Shown here: piece after piece, positions 11,907 to 24,800 of the stretch | Layout of the letters: every line of letters starts with the position of its first letter | Position numbering within the stretch: the stretch's first letter is position 1 | Origin: Promerops cafer | Taxonomy: Eukaryota > Chordata > Aves > Passeriformes > Nectariniidae | Reading direction: 5' to 3' | DNA length: 64,000 nucleotides | Assembly: GCA_013398275.1 (NCBI GenBank) | Contig: VZSE01004866.1 | Location: 1,510,862-1,574,861, forward strand | Notes under the pieces: generated by a model | Seen by the model: only the letters and a program-made list of their open reading frames with translations | Told to the model about the DNA's origin: nothing | The model's database searches: none | Position numbers and translations under genes: made by a program

Positions 11907-14900
11907 GTAATGCGTGCGCGTTCGGATTCACAGCCCCCGGTCACTCGCGGTAGTTACCCCGGGCGGAAACGCTATCCCGCCCCTCCAGCACCCCTTCCCG
12001 CCTGCCCCGGCCGCATGGCGAGCGCTCCCGCCTCTAGTTTCAGGCGCTGCTTACAGTGCCAGGAACGGTGACTTGTGCATTTTTAGCCTTCTCTGTTTAA
12101 ATGCTAATAGGGGTCTCCGGGCTATCCCACTTGCCTGAGCTCCCTTCAAGCGGGAATCACTTTGTTGAGTGCGATCGTCCCGAGGCTCGGCGGGGCTGGG
12201 GCTATCCTCCCTCCCTCCGGGCTGCCCTCCTCTCCCCGAGGGGATTGCCTTCCTCTCCCCCGGGAGGCTGCCCTCCTCCCTGGGGGCTGCCCTTCGCCCG
12301 GACCGGGCTGCCCTCCTCTCCCCGGGGGCTGCCTTCCTCTCCCCTTCCCTTCCCGGGCGGAGGGCTTTCGGGCGTGGAGAGGGTTCTTCCCGTCTCCCTT
12401 GGGCTCACGTCTCACCTCCTCCCTTCTTGCCTTAACACCCTTACTGCTCTTTTCCGTCCGTAGTGTGAAGCAGCGCTGTCTGAACGAGCAGAAAAGGAGG
12501 AGGCAGCGGGCTACCAAGAAAATCAGTATTTTTATAGGGTCGTTCGTGATCTGTTTTGGTCCTTACATTATCACCAGGTTAGTATCCCCTGTAAGGGTGG
12601 GGGAATTTGCGGGATCAGGATGTCCTGGAATGTGCAGGTGCCGGGGTTCCTACAGCTAATTTTGCGGGGGCCAGAGCCAAACGGACCCCTGGGACCGGTC
12701 TTGTGGGGCAGAGGACACAAACACACACACAAACACACCCTGACACGCCGCTCCTGTCTGCACACCCAGTCCTAGGGGCCAGCCCCGGCAGGACCTGGCT
12801 CTCCTTCCCTCATCGCAGCCCGGTCTGGGCACCTCTGCCAAAAGCAAGTGGCTTTTAGGACAAGTACTGGGAATTTGTTACACGCTAGCGGGAGATAAAA
12901 GCAGTTTAAAAGACTTGCCACCCTTCCTTATTAGCACAACCCTAGCAATAGAGAGGAAAACAGACAGACTTTCCTGATTAGCTTAGGGTTTTGGTTTTGT
13001 TGGTTTTGTTGGGTTTTTCTTTTTTAGGCATAAGGCCAAGCTTGCTGCTATTGGAAGCTGAGTTGATATAATTTAAATTTGTCCAGGCTGATAATTTGTC
13101 AGATAAGATTTCAGTCTGGAAACATTAATGCCTGTAAATATATTGCTAATGGTGCAGCACAGACTTGTGATGAGGTGTAAAAGGTATCTCCCAGGAAAAG
13201 CAATAGACTCCTTAAATGTATAGGAAACACCATATTCTTCAACTGGACAGAATTATAAGTATCCATCCTGCTGATTTGCACCTTTTGAAGTGTCCATGCA
13301 TCATTGCTGTTAGCTACTTGTGTGGTCTTCATACAATAGATGATTATTATTATTTTTAAGTCTTGTATAAACCAGTGATCTGGAAGTCAGTGTAACTACA
13401 CTGAATTGCAGCATCCCAGCATTTAGTCTTTCATCTCTAAGCTGAAATGGGCTACATCTTTCACAAGTGATTTTTGAAAATATTTCCCACTTTCACAGTG
13501 TTCAAGACAGCCTTGAAGAGTGCTGACTTGTGTTGAAGTAGGTGCACCAGTGTGCAAAACCCCCTGGTGAGGGCTTCTTCAAGGTTGTTACCAAGCTGCC
13601 AGTGTCTGCAGCCACAGCAGCTCACAGAAACTGGGCAGCTTTAGTGTTCTGATCTTACAGTCACACACATACAGGCCATTTATGGTCAGTGCCACTGCCC
13701 TTTCCTGAGAGGAGTAGGGGACAGGTTGAGGCCAGTGCACTAAACAGACAATATTTTTTTAAGTTTTAAAGTGACATTTATTTCAGTTCCCATTTGCATC
13801 TTGAAAGGGATTCGTTCCTGATTGCCTGGATAACTACATCTTTTTTCTGCAGTTGAAAGGGTTATTACAAATATTAACATTACAGCACATAGTTAAAAGG
13901 TTAGTTTATCATTGTTCAGTACATTTTGAGTCATGTTCTATTCACTTTTGCCATAATGAGGATGTAATTATGTTGGGCAAAGTGGATTTTGCCATCTTCC
14001 TTCCATCTGAACATTACCTAGCTCAGCAAATTCCAAACGTGGCCACATTTTTCAGGGTGGAGGTATTTCTCATAAACTTCTAAAATAAAAGTTATTTCCT
14101 TCTTCAGACCTTGCATTTGGCAAGCATGAGATGGTGCATTTTCTATGTGTGACAAACTAGTACCTACTGAATCACTACAGAGACAGCTGAGGGCTGGTTT
14201 ATGGAAATGTGTGTCAAGGTACATCTTCTGTCTGTCACAGGGACTGAGCTGCTTCAGGGACAGCAGAATGGGAAGTATTTGGGGAGGACATCCTAAAAGG
14301 CTCCTTGTCTCAAAGACAAGACAGTGCCAAGACAGCACTTCATGATAGGTGGTGATGGGGGTGAGATTGGAGGACCTGCTGCCGTGCCTGTTTCTCTGTT
14401 CTTCCCTCATTCTGGTTTTTAGGGGGGTGGCACTGAAGCATTCTCTGGGGAGGCAATGTAAAAGCCATCCTCCCTGTTGTCTTGTTCTTGGCCTGGTGAC
14501 TCAGGTTGCATTGTGAGCTCAGTATTTGCTCCTCACTTCAGAAATTTGAATGAGATTAGACTCATTAGCAATACATTCATCTGTTCACTAAGAGACGACA
14601 GATGAATTTCATCTCTTTTGTAAAAGCACTGAAAACATGAAAATCATACTAAGATGCATTCAGATGGGTATTTCTAAGTCTGATTTGTTTTGGCCAGACC
14701 CTTTATCTTATTAAAATCTGTGTAATTTTTCTTTTGTTGGCTTCATGCAATTAAGTTTGGATCCATAATGGGAACATAGCAATACATCTATTTTCAAAGG
14801 TATCTTACTCTTCTTATTTAGTGTCTTTATAAAAACATCAATTGTGTAAATATCAATTATATATTTCTTGTATTAGGATGATATGCAGGATGGGATAAAC

Positions 14901-16733
14901 CTAAGCAATCACGTAGCAAGTGTCATTTATTGTGCATTTTTTTCACATATTTTGTATCTTCCTGTTCTACTTATTTTGAAGTCACTGGAACTTTTTCTGA
15001 GCAGCTTCAAACAGAAGTCATCTGTTTTTTTAAATGCACTTGCCATAGGAATGATTTAACTTTTAGCCATATAAATAAGAAATTTTCCTGTCACTTGTAG
15101 CAATGTTCAGTCCAATGATGGTAAGTCAGCTTTTCTATGAGGAGGGACTGGAACAGCTTCCAAAGTCAACACCCTGCAGGTTGGGAGCTCTGCATTTTGG
15201 AAAGAGGACAGAAGGTTCTTCAACCCCTGAGAAAGCTTCTCATCTTCCATCTTCAAACAGTGATGTCTTAGAGTACAGAAAAGGGCTGTTTTATCTCCCA
15301 GAACATTTTCTTTTCTTCTGGGATGAATAGAGCAAAGTAGCATACTCTTGCTCCCGCAAAAGGTTTTACAAAAGATATACACAAAATAAAAATTCCTCAC
15401 CCTGTTCTTTCCACCTTCCTGGAGGACTTGCCCACTGCAGATGAGCTGCGTGAGACATTTGCTGGAATAGTCTGAAGGATTGACCTCACTTCTGTGGAAA
15501 AATTGTTTTAACTTAGTTGCGGTTTCTGCCCCCATGATTAATACATCCCTCTCAGCTGAGGTGCTGCGGCCACTAATCACCCGTGAAGCACAGACCAGGA
15601 GACACAGGTCTGGACATAGCTGACTGGTCCTATAATGATGATAAAAGTGTTGTCTCCTTGTTTTCTTTGGCCAATGTAGAAGTCAGCTAAATGCACACAG
15701 AAACTTCCATGGCTAAGTAGTTGTAGGTGTGCTACTGAGCATACTGTGGGATTGCAGGTGCCAGTCTGCAATACTGAGATACTGCCAGGTTGTTCTTCGT
15801 ACAACAATGGTCTGACATGAATCCACTTTGCATCCGCGTTAATTCACCACAGTGGTGTAATGAAGGTTTGCTGGTCTGTGTCTGAGGGGATGGATTCAGT
15901 GACCTAGACCACGTTTCTGGTGTCATTTGAGATGCTGCATGGTATCCAAGTCCTTTACCTAGGCTGGCAGATATGCCACAGGACCTAAAGCAGACCTTCC
16001 AGGAGCAGCAGCCTGATGCCAATGGGGTTATATCCAAATGTCTCAAGTGTCACTAGACAGCTCTACTCAGGAAACTGAGATCAGTGAGTCTGGGTGCCCT
16101 GAGTCACATGTGTCTATCTCAAGCTTGCTGGGGAGAGAGCTAGTCAATTATGTCACCACAGTTTTGACCACTTACCAGCACAGCTCAGTACATTCAGAAA
16201 GTGAGCAGTAAACTGCAGCACTCTCTTATCTCCTCTGCACAGAAGCATTACCACTGAAAACAGTTTTTCCCTCTTTCCATAGTAGGAATTGATTTTGTCT
16301 CCCAGTGGCCTTGCTAGAAAAGTTCTCTTTGCCCTTATTGAATGTGAGGAGTAAGTATACAGCCCTTCTCCTGCAGGGACTGTGTACTGTAAGAAAATAA
16401 ATGTTACTTGAATGTTTCATGAAGCATGAGTTGAGCACTGGGCTCAGTGTGAATAAAATGCTCAAGTGTTTCCATTTCTCTTTAATGTTTAACAGGTTGA
16501 TAGAGCTCATTCCTTTTGTTACCATAAATTACTACTGGGGAATTATAAGCAAGTGCCTCACCTACAGTAAGGCTGCATCAGATCCGTTTGTTTACTCACT
16601 TTTACGTCAACAGTACAAAAAAGTTCTGATCAACATCGTCAACAGGATACTTAAGAGGGACCTGTATCCATCATCGGGGTACAACAGCTCTCTCGACACC
16701 GAGAACGATTACTGCTTGCACAGAACAAACTGA
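11239..16733 (+). CDS. GPR78: GPR78, orphan class A G-protein-coupled receptor (3 coding exons, complete)
   Basis: Joining 11239-11906, 12464-12577 and 16496-16733 gives 1,020 bases: 339 residues plus stop. The product is a seven-helix plasma-membrane receptor of the GPR26/GPR78 pair, orphan, with constitutive Gs-type signalling reported for the family. Visible features: TM1 about residues 7-31; Cys77/Cys79 and Cys156 placed for the TM3-ECL2 disulfide; TM3 end Asp103-Lys104-Trp105 in place of DRY; basic ICL3 'KRRRQRATKK' (233-242); TM6 'CFGPY' (253-257); 'DPFVY' (290-294) in place of NPxxY. The start is the first ATG after an in-frame stop and has purines at -3 and +4. I choose GPR78 over GPR26 from the C-terminal 'SLDTENDYCLHRTN' tail, which resembles mammalian GPR78, and from CPZ lying downstream. 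Confidence 0.93.
11907..12463 (+). other. GPR78: GPR78 intron 1 (557 bases)
   Basis: Short GC-rich intron splitting the codon for Ser223 (AG|T) in ICL3, GTAATG to CCGTAG. Most of it lies in the CpG island and its 3' half contains the minisatellite at 12221-12357. Open frames across it are composition artefacts. Confidence 0.9.
12221..12357 (+). repeat. GC-rich minisatellite, about six 19-23 base units
   Basis: GCTGCC (or ATTGCC) recurs at 12221, 12244, 12267, 12286, 12307 and 12328, each followed by a C/T-rich run and a CCGGG-like end. Approximate unit: GGGCTGCCCTCCTCTCCCCG. The copies are imperfect. Lying inside a short intron, copy-number change would alter intron length but not the coding sequence. 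Confidence 0.8.
12464..12577 (+). CDS. GPR78: GPR78 coding exon 2
   Basis: 114 bases completing codon 223 and encoding 'VKQRCLNEQKRRRQRATKK' of ICL3, then TM6 'ISIFIGSFVICFGPYIIT'. The acceptor is CCGTAG|T and the donor ACCAG|GTTAGT, leaving two bases of codon 261 (Arg). Length is divisible by three, so skipping would keep frame but remove TM6. Confidence 0.95.
12578..16495 (+). other. GPR78: GPR78 intron 2 (3.9 kb)
   Basis: GTTAGT to AACAG. Largely AT-rich unique sequence, with a short CA-rich patch near 12717-12740. A 157-codon minus-strand open frame at 15107-15580 has no recognisable domain and looks fortuitous. No other exon or mobile element is supported. Confidence 0.85.
16496..16733 (+). 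CDS. GPR78: GPR78 coding exon 3
   Basis: Completes Arg261 and encodes ECL3, TM7 ('SKCLTYSKAASDPFVYSLL'), the juxtamembrane helix and a cytoplasmic tail ending in 'DTENDYCLHRTN', stop TGA at 16731. The acceptor is TTTAACAG|G. The tail ending matches the GPR78 type rather than the GPR26 type, as I remember these proteins. Cys334 near the end could be an acylation site; that is inference. Confidence 0.95.
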
Positions 16734-17248
16734 CAACATGAAAGCATTCCCTTAACAGGGAGACAGGTGTTTGCTGCTGCTGGAAAACTGCCTTTCTCCT
16801 CTCATGCTGACAGTGGTGACAGTGTCTCCAGGGTGTGAAGGCTGCAGTAACGTGACACATTTCATCACGGACTTTCATAAAAGGCTCTTCCCTGGTCTGC
16901 AGCCAAGCACAATTCATGGCAAACCTTGTCCCTGAGTGAACGGAGCTGGCTTGAGGGGTTCAAAGAGAGCCTTTAGAGGCTTTAGAGGAGCTTAGACAGC
17001 TCTTAATGCTTCCTGTGTGAAGACTTGGTATGTCTCGGAGCGTTCCATATCTGACATGATATTCCAGTGTCTTCTGGGAGCACAGGAATCCCCACATTGG
17101 AAGGACAGGTTCGGGGTCCTCCGTGCTGCGCATGTAACTTGGCAGCCCAGGATCTGCTGTTAGTTTTGAACATTAAAAATAGATCTTTTAATTGATTGAT
17201 TTCTTGTATTGGTGCCTCAAGTGAGTCAGCACTTTGAATCTGAGATTG

Positions 17249-17269
17249 TTATTATTATTATTATTATTA
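17249..17269. repeat. ATT trinucleotide microsatellite
   Basis: About seven uninterrupted TTA units within the probable 3' UTR of GPR78; likely length-polymorphic. Confidence 0.85.
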
Positions 17270-17932
17270 ATTTATTACTAGGCATCATGATTGTAACATA
17301 GCCTTTAGGAAGTGGTACATATATTTGATATGACAGTATTCTATCAAGCATAACCAAAGTCCACATATCTGAGTTACTAATATTTAGCACTTCAGTGGTA
17401 TGTGATTACAATAATTGCAGCAACAGTAATGAAAACATGTATGGAATTTAGTTAATAGCACTGTAGTTCCACCACTGAGCTAGTAGTCCTATCCAAGCAA
17501 GCTTTTTATTCAGAAAAAAAAATCAGTAGAAGTGACAGATACCATTGTGTTTAAGATATATTAGTTCAGAAGCTATCTGTTTTAAAAGGAAAGGCTAAAA
17601 TATATTAATTCTTTTTAAGGGATATATAATGTGTACAATATTTCATGCATTGGCTATATATGGTGGATTGTCATAATACTGTACAATCTTTTCTTTAATA
17701 ATGATCAATTAATCTGGTGGTTTTAACTGACAACAAGAGATGTGAGAAATATTACAACAGACCTGCTGCCAAATGCCCAGAAATATAAAGCTGCTTTGTT
17801 ATCATATGTATTTTTCTCTTTTATTTCTTTTTAAATTTAAACAGGTTTTGGAAAAATGTGGGAATTATTTTTGAACAATATTCCTTTGATTTTGTAAGAC
17901 ATTTATTAAAATTTAAGAATTCTATGGCATTC

Positions 17933-17938
17933 AATAAA
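17933..17938 (+). terminator. GPR78: Candidate polyadenylation signal (AATAAA)
   Basis: Canonical hexamer about 1.2 kb after the GPR78 stop codon in AT-rich DNA. Candidate proximal site. Confidence 0.35.
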
Positions 17939-18882
17939 CTACTATTTTCTAATTGAGTACATAAGGAGAAAAGTAAAGCAATTCTAAAGTATATTTTAAG
18001 AAAAATAAAAAGGAAGATGACAGTACTCTTATTTTTTATGTAACAATGCACTTGACCCTATAAAGCATTGAGAAGGCTATTTCTGGTCAAAATAAGCATA
18101 TAAGCATGTGATTAGGCAAAAATATAATTTTATTTGAAGCTAGCAGCTCTATTTCCATGCTGAAAATTAAGTACACACTCGACTGTTTTGCAAAACCAGT
18201 GTTGAGCTGTCAGCACATTGAGAGGGTTTTTCCTTCCATCCACAGTGAGGAAGGAGAGTGTCTTGTTCGATCCCACTGAAGTCAAGGAAAGATGATGCTG
18301 CCTAACAAATACAGTGTTCTCTTACCTCCTGCTTTTAATCTCTGGGGCCTTTATGATGCTCTTCTTTTTTTCTTTCCCTCATGCAAGTACCTTAGCCCTC
18401 TGTGCTTTGCATCTATAGTTCTGCCTGTGTTTAAATTGAATGTACTATAATGGTTTTGTCTTCTTAGTAAAGCATTTGTACTCTCTTCAATTTTGTGTAA
18501 ATACAGTATTTCAGAAAAAAAAAAAAGTTGTCTATGGACTCTTTTCAGTTTAAATATCTTCCTGTCTCCCTACGCCTCCCCCTCTTCCATGCTGCTAGAA
18601 AAACCTGATGTTTCAGTTTCTCATTTCAGCTGCAACATAAGGACCTGATAACTCTGTGGGGAGTGGGAGGGATGCTAAATTTTCAGTATTTTTTTAGTCA
18701 GTTTTGTGCCAAAAAGTTTTAATAGCCTACAGTAGCTGTCCATGAATAAACATGAGCTTAATGATACCTACAGTTGTTAGCTTACCCTTGGTTTCCTAAA
18801 CAAAATGGTCCTCACTTTGGGAAAGGAATATGTTACATACAGTTAAGTGTATTAAATTGTCACCTTCAAGACATACAAATGA

Positions 18883-18888
18883 AATAAA
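18883..18888 (+). terminator. GPR78: Candidate distal polyadenylation signal (AATAAA)
   Basis: Canonical hexamer about 2.15 kb after the stop, followed by AT-rich sequence. Alternative distal site. Confidence 0.25.
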
Positions 18889-18890
18889 GC

Positions 18891-21800
18891 ATTATTATTA
18901 GAGAAAATGGTAGAGAAAAAAAAAACAATTTAAAGCTATTACAGTAATAAACTTCTAAAGCTAATAAGCTATAAGCCATATTTTAAAGGTATAAAACAGA
19001 ACCTAGTTAAAATGCTACCTCTGCTATTAGGTTAATTAATGATGCTTACATACGCCTGTTGAGGGTGTGCACTTTACAATACCACTCAATCTCACTAAAC
19101 ATTGAGTATTTCTGGAGGTGCTCAGGTCTAGATGGAAAAAAAAAAATGGAGCCTGCACTAGGTGTTGCAGAACATCTTCTAGATTTCATTTCCACATGGA
19201 ATTAGGAAGCCAAGATCTACGGTGCTGCAGACTAGAAACTAAGGAAGGGCAAGGAGAGCTGTAGTGCTCTCAGTCCTGATTTGCAATGAAGTTTAGCAGC
19301 CTTGTTTGGCATTACCAAAAAGCCTCTCTCCCTGCTCAGTATACAGGTAAATTTTTCCTTTCTCTCTTCTTCTCACCACCCACTCCCCATCAGAGAAGGT
19401 CTTGCTCTACTTTTCCAACAAAGCAGGAAACATTCAGTGAGAGGTCTCGCTTTCATTCCCTTGGCTCCCTGACACAGGCAGAACTCACTGGGTTTGTGCT
19501 CCACTCACCGTGCTGTGGGTTATTCAGGCACAGGAGGAGCTAGGGGGAAGCCACACTCTGCCTCCATTGTTCTGGAAGGCAGCAGAAAGTATCCAAGGAT
19601 TTAGTGCTACGTATATCTTACATGATGGGAATGTTCACCAGAGGTTGTGGATTCCCCCTTAGTGACATATTGACATTTTAGATAAAACAGGGGTACACAG
19701 TCCTGACAGCAGGGTTTAGTTTGGATCAGATTGCCAACAAAGCTGAAGTGTGAGATCCAAAATGGCCTCTTGCCATTGGCACACTCTTGCCAACTCAAAG
19801 GTGGTGCTCTAGGAAACTTCATGTGGATTTCCTGCCCGAGGGCCTGGGGTGCCTTTGCTAAGAGACAAGAGACTGGCAAATACTCAGCAGGTGTGTTCAG
19901 GAAATGCCTGAAGCTGTGGTTCCCTCAGCAGGAGGTGCTGTCACCCACCTGTGGCTGCTGAGGGGAAAGGATGGCAAGCTGTTACAAGAGTGTGCACAAG
20001 AAATTTTCTCAGAGCAGTAGGGCCTCCAAAAAGTTCCTGGGCTGTGTTTTTTCAGCTCCTGGTTGCAATTCAAATTCACAAAGTCCTCTCCTCTTCTCCA
20101 AACTTGTGTTTTGTCTGCAGAGACTGGAGCTGAGAATTGCACCTCCCCTGAATGTCATCCTCCACCTAATGGCAGTCAGGGTATAAACTCTGCAGCACAA
20201 CAAACCTTTAATTAGTCCATGCAACTGAGGAGACATTAAACTTTAATTCTTAACACATTCACCAAAATGTTTCCAAGCCTGATGATTTGGATATTTTCAG
20301 GATGGCATTTTGAATCTGCCTTTTCAGAGGAAGAAATCGAGTCGGTGTGCCTCATTTCATAGGTGAGTGCTCTGATATTCATTTAGGAAAAAGGGGGTCA
20401 CCTCTTCAAAAAGAAAATAAAGTTGTGTTGTTTTTTGTTTTTTTTTTCAGGTAAACTCTGAGACTGACAAACTGAGTTTCTGAGGCAATAAAGTTGAAGT
20501 ATTGCTTAGACTACAGATTCCCAAAAGGTTTAGGTATGAGTTGGCTCCAAGCCTGCTAAATCCTGACAGGATGGATGTGCTTCACTACAAAACTAGTTTT
20601 CTTGCATGAGAACTTTAGTGTCTCTGAGTTTAGACGGCAGCCGAGCATTGAGGACCTCGAATTCTGTGAATTTTCTCTCCACAAATTCCTTAGCCTCACT
20701 GAAGAGCAGGCATGTTATTCATCTGGGTAAATCAGCATCTTAATAAACCTCTGCAAATAATCTGTGCAGCTCAGTGATTACTGAATACATATTTACCTTG
20801 TCTTAATGTGAGTAATGCTGGTATTGAACTTAAATTTCAGAGCTAATTGCAATGTTAGGCTTGTTACATGGTTAAATATGTTTACAGCTGGAGTCTATGA
20901 CCTCAAAAGTAATTCCCAGCTTAAATGGCTCTATGATTTTAAGTGACAATCCAAGTTTCTTAATGCAAGTGCTTGGATATCACCAGAGACTGATCATGCT
21001 CTTTGCAATTGCAGGTTAAAATTTGAGCTCTTTGATAAATTTAGCAGCATTGGGCCTTATTGAAAAAAAAATTACTTATAATAAGATATTCAAGCCATTC
21101 TATGTGAAATGCTTAAAAAAAATCAAACACAAAACACAAACTGAAGAGAACTATCTGGTGTGAGTGGGAAGGTTTGACTACATCACCTAGAGGGCATATT
21201 TTTTGTTGTATTTGAGGTGCTTCTACCCCCCAAATAATTACCTGCAGATGGAATGAACAAGCAACTGTGTGTCTATCTCAAAAGCACATAGCATATTTCA
21301 GTATTGTGAAGAGCAAATGGCTTGTTCAGTCTGGTTCAGGAGGACACCTGCTTTGTGGGAGGTATTAATTACACAAGTAAATCAGAGGTTCTGCTTTTTA
21401 TTTTTGGAAAGTAGTCCAATTAATATTTAATGGCCCAGCTGGAGACACAGCAGAGATGACCTTAAGAAAGGTTGTAAATATATGAATAACTGTCAGTAGC
21501 AGAAGCCTGGGGGAGCAAAATGTCACCTGGCACAGTATATGCAGCCAGCTCCTTCTCTGAGCTAGAGCTGCTTTTCCCTGTGGCTTATGAATGGGAAACA
21601 GGCCAAATGACTGGTCCCATTTCTGCATATCCCTGATTCTTCTCCCTTTAATGTCATATTTTCCTTGCCAGGACAGGAGGGTGCATGATGCAAACTTGGT
21701 GCTTCTGCTCTTTTCTGTAAGTGAGCAATGCATGAACCATGAGCTGCTCCCTGCCAGGCTTCTCATACATTCTCTATGCAAATGAAACATATTGCAAAGC

Positions 21801-24800
21801 AGGTATGTTAGATGTCATAGGGTCCATATGGTTTTAAAGGTAGTTTTGAGTATTGAGAACTACAGATCATTTCAGCCCACTGACATCACTTTTTCACTAG
21901 ATGCCTTAAACCATAAATGAAGCACCTTCATTGTAGTGTCCAATCCATTATCACAAGAGTGCAAATTGTTGAGCAGCACACTGTGGACAGTAAAGATGCC
22001 AAAAAAACCCCAAAAACATCTCCTTTGGGACAGAACCTAAGCTTTGTTGTTCATGTTTCATTCATCTCACTATATCCTACTGTGTAATATAAAGGTTTGT
22101 ATCCAGAAAATTTGGAGCAAACTATCCAACATATCTTCACATTTCCAAGTTTCCTTTCCTTTATCAAACGGATTGAAATCTTCAAACACTTTCCAAGGAA
22201 ACTCCTCATGCCTAACACTAGAGTAGTTTTACTTTACCCATTTTCCCAATTTGATTTTTTTCCAACCAAGGCATAGCACTCAAATTGTACTTCAATGAAG
22301 CCTGACGGTAAGTGGCAGACTCATTACCACCTTCTTTTCACTTTTATAATTCCTGTCCTTACATGTCCAACCCCTCCGTTCTCTTTGCTTGCAGTGTCCA
22401 CCCTGATGCACATTTTCAGAATGCTTTCTGAAACCCAATAAATTGCTCAGTGCCCTTGCTCCATGGCATGGGACTGGAGATTGGGTTTGTGTGGTTTGTG
22501 TGTGTGCCTCTGTGGAAGTATTTAAACATGTTTTAGGTCTTATGTTTCATATTTGTCTTTTATCATGGGAAAACAAAATGTTGAGTGGTGACATGTGACC
22601 TTGGTGTTACAAAAGGCTGCTGATCACTTCTTGCAGTTCTTAGCTCAGACTGGCTTTCAGCTTGAAATCTGGCTTTTCAGCTAATCAGACCCTTATTGTT
22701 ATCATTGTTGATGAAGCCTGCTTTAGGCATTTAAAATATCTTTTGGGCTTCTCACACAGTAGTCTGAATACTTCATTATCCTTTTATTCTTAATACCTTG
22801 CTGGAAGCCAGATAAGTACTAGAGCCGCTATTCTCAGGACACCTGAGGCACAGACAGATGAAAGACCACACAGCCAGGAAAGGATCAAATTGCATGAAAT
22901 GTGGGTTAGAAGATACTTAGGAATGGGAAGACAAATACGGTCATCCTGAAGCTGTTGATCTTTTGGTCAAAGAGTCTCAGGCATTTAAAAATGTGCTTCT
23001 CATAATGGTTAAGCATACCTCAGAGTTGACAGTGGAGCTGAATTTTTGGGAGAAAGATATTTAGGACACAAGAATAGGATGCTTCTCCTCCTGTCATCCT
23101 GAGGAGCTTGCTGTGACAGCATCATGCAAAAAAAGTAGTGGCAGACACCCCCTATTCATAAAACACTGCTCCATGTGTTGAAGTTACAGCTCCCTTTTGA
23201 GCTTTTCTAGATGGAGCTTCAGCATTCTTCTCTGGGTGTGACAGCTCAGGCTGGGATCTCTCTTCTTGGAGAAGACCAAGAATTTTGGTAGAAATATGAG
23301 ATGCTGTCTATGAAAGAGCGCAGACTCCGTGTATGCGATGGTGAAGTTCAGCGGGCAGGGCATTTATCACAAAGGAGGGATGATGCCTCTGCCTCTCTTC
23401 TGAGGGCTGCTTATAGCCCACCTGTGTATTACATCCCACTCTTTTTGTTGGTGCACAGAAAATAAGTTTCCTGAATCAGAAAATAAGTTCAGGGAAAGAT
23501 CCTGACTTTACTGACTTCCAGTGGAGGTAAGCCAAGATTTTTCTTGAAGGTTTTCATCAGTAGACTCCAAGTCTAAATTTGCAGAAATCTTTTGAGAAGG
23601 CCGTGTAAGATCACCTCTGCTCTGCTCACTGAATGAATCACATTAAAAAAAAAAAAAAAAGGTTTGATTCTTGTGTACCCTAGGGAACCACCTTAACAGC
23701 ACTGAATGGAAATGTAATCTAAGGTGTAAGTTTTTCTAAAAGTGACAAAAAAGGTGTGGAGCAGACTGAAAATGCAGATGGTGTGGCTATTGAGGAGCCT
23801 GCGCTCCAGTGCTCTGACAGTCGCTTCCACCTCTGAGCCCTTTTCTCCCTGAGCTTCCTCAGGCTGCTGTGCACACTCCTGCTGTGCTCTCTCACGGGTA
23901 CCTGTGGCTTGCTGAGCAGCTGCAATCACTCCAGCCAACCGAATGTGGCACTTGTAAGCTCCTTTCTTCCAGCCCCAGAGGAACACAGTGACAATGCTTC
24001 TGAAAAGTGATTCAAACCTTTCCTTCCATCCTAAACCCCCTGCTTATTCTTCTTTTTCATAAATTACCTACTCAATTATTTTAATCTCTGGCCTTAGAGA
24101 TGAACAGAGACATAAACAGCATTTGCTCTTTGCATCTCTGCCAGCCTGTCTTCCCTTATCTACTGCTGGAAGCTCAGTCAATTCCCATGCTTCCTCCACC
24201 TTCATCAGCTTGTAAAGTTTCTACCTGCCCTCAGGTTTCTGAAAGGCAGGCTATTCAGACCCTTCTTTCCTTATTCATTCCCTTGGGCTATTGTGATGGT
24301 ACTCTCACTTTTTTTTTTTTTTTCTGTGTTTTTGGTTTTCTGTGGGGTTTCTCTGTTGTCTTTAATAATTTTCCACCAACAGCCTTTTCAGTTTTTAATT
24401 TTGTGCAGCTGAGCAGGATTGCAAAATGCAAATTAAACAAGCTAGGAAGAAAGCTGTGCCACTCACTTTTTTGTGCTCAAGAAAGCAAGCTGATAAAGGA
24501 ATAAACCCAAGAATCTTACTGAATCTACTTTGTCCCTTGGGATTACGGCCTACCAATTTCTGCAGTCAGTGGTACATAGAGAGTAATAATATGACTACTG
24601 TCACATTCTCACTTTCAGATAAAATTACCAGATATCCATTTATGGCTAAAATCAAAGTATTCAGCATGAATTCCTCATAAAAATCAAATTCTTACTGTTA
24701 GAGCTTCCATAAATCCTCCCACCTACTGTCCTAATAAGCATAATGAAGGGAAGATTGGATGGAAATGCAACCTACCCCATGTGGATGCATAGTGGGTTTC

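Larger units (their letters stand above)
10670..12420. promoter_or_regulatory. GPR78: CpG island spanning GPR78 promoter, exon 1 and intron 1
   Basis: GC content and CpG density rise sharply near 10670 and fall after about 12420. The island includes the presumed promoter, the 5' leader (part hidden by a gap), all of coding exon 1 and most of the short first intron. No TATA box is evident, which fits a CpG-island promoter. TGCGCATGAG near 10789 resembles a partial NRF1 site, but that is weak. The transcription start cannot be fixed from sequence alone. Confidence 0.75.
16734..18890 (+). other. GPR78: Probable GPR78 3' UTR and downstream DNA
   Basis: AT-rich sequence following the stop codon without coding signal. 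Two canonical AATAAA hexamers are visible (17933-17938 and 18883-18888). The 3' end could use either; which one is used cannot be read from the sequence. Confidence 0.5.

Noticed and set aside
12162..12659. Long + strand frame across GPR78 intron 1 and exon 2
   Set aside because: Only the exon 2 part (12464-12577) is real coding sequence; the rest is intron and minisatellite.
15107..15580. 157-codon minus-strand open frame in GPR78 intron 2
   Set aside because: No recognisable domain, no splice context and ordinary composition; most likely chance.
11239..16733. Assignment as GPR26
   Set aside because: Exon 1 and ICL3 resemble both paralogues, but the C-terminal tail with DTEND...CL and the downstream CPZ gene both point to GPR78.
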